In this document: in pieces, positions 6,410 to 9,148 of the stretch
Numbering within the stretch: position 1 is the stretch's first letter
Layout of the letters: every line of letters starts with the position of its first letter
Assembly: GCA_017561105.1 (NCBI GenBank)
Contig: JAFZDR010000226.1
Coordinates: forward strand, 1 to 9,148
DNA length: 9,148 bases
From: Alistipes sp.
GTDB taxonomy: Bacteria > Bacteroidota > Bacteroidia > Bacteroidales > Rikenellaceae
Direction: 5' to 3'
Notes under the pieces: model-generated
Told to the model about the DNA's origin: nothing
Databases searched by the model: none
Seen by the model: the letters and a program-made list of their open reading frames with translations, nothing else
Program-made: the position numbers and the translations under genes

Positions 6410-7615
6410 CTATAATCTGTCCAATACTCGGCGAATAATCTCTACACTCTCGCGAATCTCATCGTCCGAAATTACGAGCGGTGGTGAGATACGGAATGCG
6501 GTGGCACAGTAGAGGAACCAATCGCTCATAATGCCCTCCTCCTTGAACAACTCCATAACCTTGAAGAGTCGCTCCTCGCTGCCGAGCTCCACAGCCAAAA
6601 GCAAGCCGCTGCGGCGAATTTCGAGCACTGCAGGGTGATCTTTGAGCAGCTCCTCGTACAAAGCGCCCTTGCGCTCGACCTCGGCAATGACACTATTCTC
6701 CTTGAGGTAGCGGAATGCGGCCAAACCCGCTGCACAACATACGGGGTGGCCACCAAAAGTGGTGATATGACCGAGTACGGGGTCGGTCTGGAGCGAGTCC
6801 ATAATCTCCTTCGATGATATGAATGCTCCAAGCGGCATACCTCCGCCAAAGGCCTTGGCAAGGCAGATGATATCGGGAGTTACGCCATATTTCTGGCAGG
6901 CGAACATCTCGCCCGAACGACCCATTCCGACCTGAATTTCATCGAAGATGAGCAGTGCACCCACCTCATCGCATCGCTTGCGCAACGCCTGGAGGTAACC
7001 CTCCTGCGGAAGGCGTACGCCCGCTTCGCCCTGAACCGGCTCGCACAATACACATGCGGTTCTTTCGGTAATCTTCTCTAAATCCTCAAATGAGTTGAAA
7101 TCCAGCGCCTTGCAGTCGGGCAAAAGTGGGCGGAATGCGGCCTTCCACTCCTCCCCTTCGGGCTCACCCATCATACTCATAGCTCCGTGTGTAGAGCCGT
7201 GGTAGGCGCGTCGCATCGATATCATCTCGGTGCGGTGGGTATATCGTTTAGCTAACTTCAAAGCTCCCTCGACAGCCTCGGCTCCCGAGTTGAGGAAGTA
7301 GACGCTCTCGAGTGGCTCGGGTAACGCCTCGGCAATCTCGACAGCATACTCCACCTGAGGTCGCTCGACCATCTCGCCATAGACCATAACATGCATATAT
7401 CGCTCGGCTTGACGCTTTACGGCCTCGATAACCGCAGGGTTTGCGTGGCCGACATTGCTCACCGAGACACCCGACACAAGGTCGAAGTAGCGTTTGCCCT
7501 CGGGTGTATAGAAGAAGACACCCTCGGCACGCTCAACACCTACGAGCATAGGCGAAGGCGAGGTCTGTGCCACATTGGCGAGAAACTGACGGCGAAGAAT
7601 TTGTGCGTTTGACAT
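6410..7615 (-). CDS. Class-III PLP-dependent aminotransferase (acetylornithine/ornithine-type)
   Basis: This cytoplasmic fold-type-I enzyme moves an amino group, commonly from an omega-amine, to a 2-oxo acid. The 401-residue protein is full length. Cofactor-binding features are SGAEA (110-114), the ring-stacking segment RAYHGS (136-141), E192 in CEPVQGEAG, D225 in IFDEIQVGMGRSG, the Schiff-base lysine K254 in LAKAFGGGMPLGA, and TTFGGHP (285-291). It resembles the broad acetylornithine, ornithine and 4-aminobutyrate aminotransferase group. No arginine-synthesis gene adjoins it, so argD is not assigned. The ATG at 7615 lies about 22 bases from the -7 promoter element. It is the first gene of an operon with the sodium symporter, and shared handling of an imported amino compound is inferred. 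Family certain, substrate unknown. Confidence 0.94.
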   Translation of the reverse strand: MSNAQILRRQFLANVAQTSPSPMLVGVERAEGVFFYTPEGKRYFDLVSGVSVSNVGHANPAVIEAVKRQAERYMHVMVYGEMVERPQVEYAVEIAEALPEPLESVYFLNSGAEAVEGALKLAKRYTHRTEMISMRRAYHGSTHGAMSMMGEPEGEEWKAAFRPLLPDCKALDFNSFEDLEKITERTACVLCEPVQGEAGVRLPQEGYLQALRKRCDEVGALLIFDEIQVGMGRSGEMFACQKYGVTPDIICLAKAFGGGMPLGAFISSKEIMDSLQTDPVLGHITTFGGHPVCCAAGLAAFRYLKENSVIAEVERKGALYEELLKDHPAVLEIRRSGLLLAVELGSEERLFKVMELFKEEGIMSDWFLYCATAFRISPPLVISDDEIRESVEIIRRVLDRL

Positions 7616-7637
7616 ATCGTTTCAATCTTTTATTATG

Positions 7638-7669
7638 CAAAGTTACAAATTATAGTGCAGACCGCTAAA
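7638..7669 (-). promoter_or_regulatory. Promoter for the aminotransferase-symporter operon
   Basis: Read on the minus strand, TAACTTTG (7645 down to 7638) matches the -7 consensus TAnnTTTG exactly. An imperfect -33 TTTA (7669 to 7666) lies 20 bases upstream of it. The predicted transcript would start about 15-20 bases before the ATG at 7615, giving a short A-rich leader. An inverted repeat GCAGA/TCTGC (7657-7661 and 7675-7679) straddles the -33 region and could be an operator. Confidence 0.7.
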
Positions 7670-7693
7670 TAATTTCTGCTAATTGTGAGCTTT

Positions 7694-7725
7694 TTTGCTC
7701 CTTTGAAAATAAATTTCTATATTTG
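7694..7725 (+). promoter_or_regulatory. Promoter for the Stealth/GT2 gene cluster
   Basis: TATATTTG (7718-7725) matches the -7 consensus and TTTG (7694-7697) the -33, with a 20-base spacer. Transcription should begin near 7730, about 35 bases before the GTG start. The -33 lies within a small inverted repeat, GAGC-TTTTTT-GCTC (7687-7700). It is divergent from the aminotransferase promoter, the two -33 elements being about 25 bases apart. Confidence 0.72.
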
Positions 7726-7764
7726 TAGTGATGAAAAATCGTCTTTGAATAAAAAAGAAGCGTC

Positions 7765-8652
7765 GTGGATATAGTTATAACATATGTAGACGGCCTCGAT
7801 CCCGTATGGCAGCGCGACTACGAGAAACACACCAACCAGCCTGTGTTGGAGAAGCGTTTTCGCGATTGGGGAACACTGCGATATCTCTTCCGCGGTATAG
7901 CGGTGAATATGCCTTTTATCCGCAAGGTGCATCTTGTCGTGTCGCACGAGAGTCAGGTGCCCGAGTGGGTAAATCGCGATGAGGTGCATGTTGTCCTCCA
8001 CAAGGATATTATCCCTGCCGAGTATCTCCCTACATTCAACTGCAACCCTATCGAGATGCATCTGCATCGCATCGAGGGGCTTGATGAGGAGTATCTCTAC
8101 TTCAACGACGATGTCTTTCCGATGAAGCCTTGTGCGCCGAACGACTTCTTTGAAGCCGGCCACTGCTTCCTTGGCATGTCACGCCACCTCTTTGTCTTCG
8201 ATATGTTTAAGAGGATTTGTCGCAACTCCGACCGCCTGGCGCGTAAGGCGTTGGGACTAAAGCCTTCGCTCCTCTTCCTCCGTCCGCAGCATGTTTGCAC
8301 CCCTATGTTCAAGAGCGAGTGCGAGGAGCTCTACGGCAAGGTCAAGGAGGAGATTGCAAAGACCTCGAGTGCACGAACCCGCAACGGAGAGAATCTCAAT
8401 CAATACCTCTTCCTCGACTATATGTTCCTGAAGGGACGACTCATCAACCATCGCCTCTCGAAGAAGCATTTCTCGGTGGGAATTGTTTCGGGCGAGAAGT
8501 TGAGAAAGTTTATTACACAGCCCTCGCATCAGTTGGTCTGCATAAACGATGTGCAACTCTCCGAGGAGCGTTATGTTGAGCTTCGCAAGGCTCTGCTCGA
8601 CGCCTTCGAGGTGCGTTTCCCACAGAGATCTAAGTATGAACAATCGTTATAA
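7765..8652 (+). CDS. Stealth-family sugar-phosphate transferase
   Basis: Stealth proteins are related to the human GlcNAc-1-phosphotransferase and bacterial capsule enzymes. They transfer a sugar-1-phosphate to a glycan, making phosphodiester links. The 295-residue protein shows conserved region 1 at its very start (DIVITYVDGLDPVW, 2-15), a long region 2 (about 31-131, with RFRDWGTLRYLFR and YLYFNDDVFP, N114-D116), a region-3-like segment (RPQHVCTPMFKSE, 173-185) and a short region 4 (CINDVQLSEE, 259-268). The start is GTG at 7765: an in-frame TAA at 7750 and the absence of any other start codon before region 1 leave no better choice. No signal peptide or membrane helix is seen, so it acts in the cytoplasm. 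It overlaps the next glycosyltransferase gene by 17 bases, pointing to a capsule, exopolysaccharide or lipopolysaccharide cluster. The donor sugar is unknown. Confidence 0.9.
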   Translation: MDIVITYVDGLDPVWQRDYEKHTNQPVLEKRFRDWGTLRYLFRGIAVNMPFIRKVHLVVSHESQVPEWVNRDEVHVVLHKDIIPAEYLPTFNCNPIEMHLHRIEGLDEEYLYFNDDVFPMKPCAPNDFFEAGHCFLGMSRHLFVFDMFKRICRNSDRLARKALGLKPSLLFLRPQHVCTPMFKSECEELYGKVKEEIAKTSSARTRNGENLNQYLFLDYMFLKGRLINHRLSKKHFSVGIVSGEKLRKFITQPSHQLVCINDVQLSEERYVELRKALLDAFEVRFPQRSKYEQSL

Positions 8653-9148
8653 ATTGTCGCTTATTGTCCCAATCTATGGGGTGGAGAAGTATATCCGTAA
8701 GTTTGCCGAGACGGCTCTCGGGCAGACCTACGAGGATATGGAGTTTATATTTGTGAACGACGGCACGAAGGATCGCTCGATGGAGATTTTGGCGGAACTT
8801 ATCGATGAGAAATTTGCACACCTGAAACCACGCATCGTAATCGTAAACAAGGAGAACGGAGGTCTGCCTTCGGCGCGTAAAAGCGGCTTGGAGGTGGCTC
8901 AGGGTGAGTATATCCTCTTTGCCGATTCGGATGATTGGCTCGAACTGGATGCCGTCGAGAGGGTGATGGCCGAGGCGGAGCGTACCGATGCTGATATGGT
9001 CTACTTCAACCTTGTAAAGGAGTATGGCCACAAGCAGAGCGTAAAGCACGAACGCAGCTATACTGCCGCGACAAAGGTGCGATGGATTGAAAATATGTTC
9101 AACTATCGCTCGTTCGGTTATACCGTAACCAAGTGCTTCCGTCGCAAG
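8636..9148 (+). CDS. Family-2 glycosyltransferase, 5' part (runs off the window)
   Basis: This is a GT-A fold glycosyltransferase that would transfer a sugar from a nucleotide-sugar donor during surface-glycan synthesis. The frame is open for 171 codons from ATG 8636 to the last base. The N-terminal strand LSLIVPIYGVEKYI (7-20) is followed by FVNDGTKDRS (39-48, nucleotide-binding Asp), NGGLPSARKSGLEVAQGEY (74-92) and the metal-binding DSDDW (97-101). This layout is typical of GT2 enzymes of 300-350 residues. The ATG lies 17 bases inside the end of the Stealth gene, in another frame, suggesting translational coupling and a shared transcript. Donor and acceptor cannot be told from this fragment. 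Confidence 0.93.
   Translation, partial: MNNRYKLSLIVPIYGVEKYIRKFAETALGQTYEDMEFIFVNDGTKDRSMEILAELIDEKFAHLKPRIVIVNKENGGLPSARKSGLEVAQGEYILFADSDDWLELDAVERVMAEAERTDADMVYFNLVKEYGHKQSVKHERSYTAATKVRWIENMFNYRSFGYTVTKCFRRK

Noticed and set aside
7661..7670. ACCGCTAAAT shared with the tRNA-Glu leader (3390-3399)
   Set aside because: Only ten bases match, in unrelated contexts, and nothing outside them aligns, so no common element is claimed.
7717..8163. Minus-strand open frame of 148 codons over the Stealth gene start
   Set aside because: It is antisense to conserved Stealth regions 1 and 2 and runs into the promoter region; a shadow frame.
4071..8652. Functional link between the phosphodiesterase and the Stealth phosphodiester-forming enzyme
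   Set aside because: They are in separate transcription units more than 2.8 kb apart with an unrelated operon between; proximity alone is too weak.
8630..9049. Minus-strand open frame of 139 codons at the window end
   Set aside because: The opposite strand carries a clear GT2 domain with all expected motifs through this interval.

Overview
The window looks like chromosomal DNA from a member of the Bacteroidales. An Alistipes-like (Rikenellaceae) source is a guess from the moderate GC content and the heavy use of TCG serine and CTC leucine codons. The phylum call rests on three things. Two or three promoters match the Bacteroidetes TTTG / TAnnTTTG pattern. Translation leaders are A-rich with little Shine-Dalgarno sequence. 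The protein families are typical of this group. No taxonomic search was possible.

Layout. (1) Bases 1-3233, plus strand: the 3' part of a FecCD/BtuC-type permease, its ABC ATPase (4-base overlap), then a secreted family-2 glycoside hydrolase 21 bases downstream, closed by a strong terminator. (2) Bases 3340-4040, plus strand: a housekeeping transcription unit. It holds an AT-rich tandem repeat, a consensus promoter, a leader hairpin, tRNA-Glu(UUC), a structured spacer of about 235 bases, rpsT (ribosomal protein S20) and a terminator. (3) Bases 4071-4889, plus strand: a secreted glycerophosphodiester phosphodiesterase. It ends at a hairpin terminator that probably also serves the convergent genes. 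(4) Bases 4952-7615, minus strand: a two-gene operon, a class-III PLP aminotransferase followed 6 bases later by a sodium:solute symporter. (5) Bases 7616-7764: a divergent promoter region. (6) Bases 7765-9148, plus strand: a Stealth-family sugar-phosphate transferase (GTG start) and, overlapping its end by 17 bases, a family-2 glycosyltransferase cut by the window edge. This is probably the beginning of a surface-glycan gene cluster.

How the genes work together. The permease and ATPase form part of an importer for an iron-siderophore, heme or cobalamin-type ligand. The GH2 enzyme and the phosphodiesterase are periplasmic degradative enzymes. The aminotransferase and symporter probably handle one imported substrate that cannot be named from sequence. 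The Stealth protein and GT2 build glycans, possibly phosphodiester-linked.

I see no CRISPR array, insertion sequence, phage gene or defence system, and no clear sign of a wholly new system. The parts most worth a second look are the structured tRNA-Glu/rpsT spacer, the divergent control region at 7616-7764 and the Stealth/GT2 start of a glycan cluster. Most other long open frames are antisense shadows of these genes.
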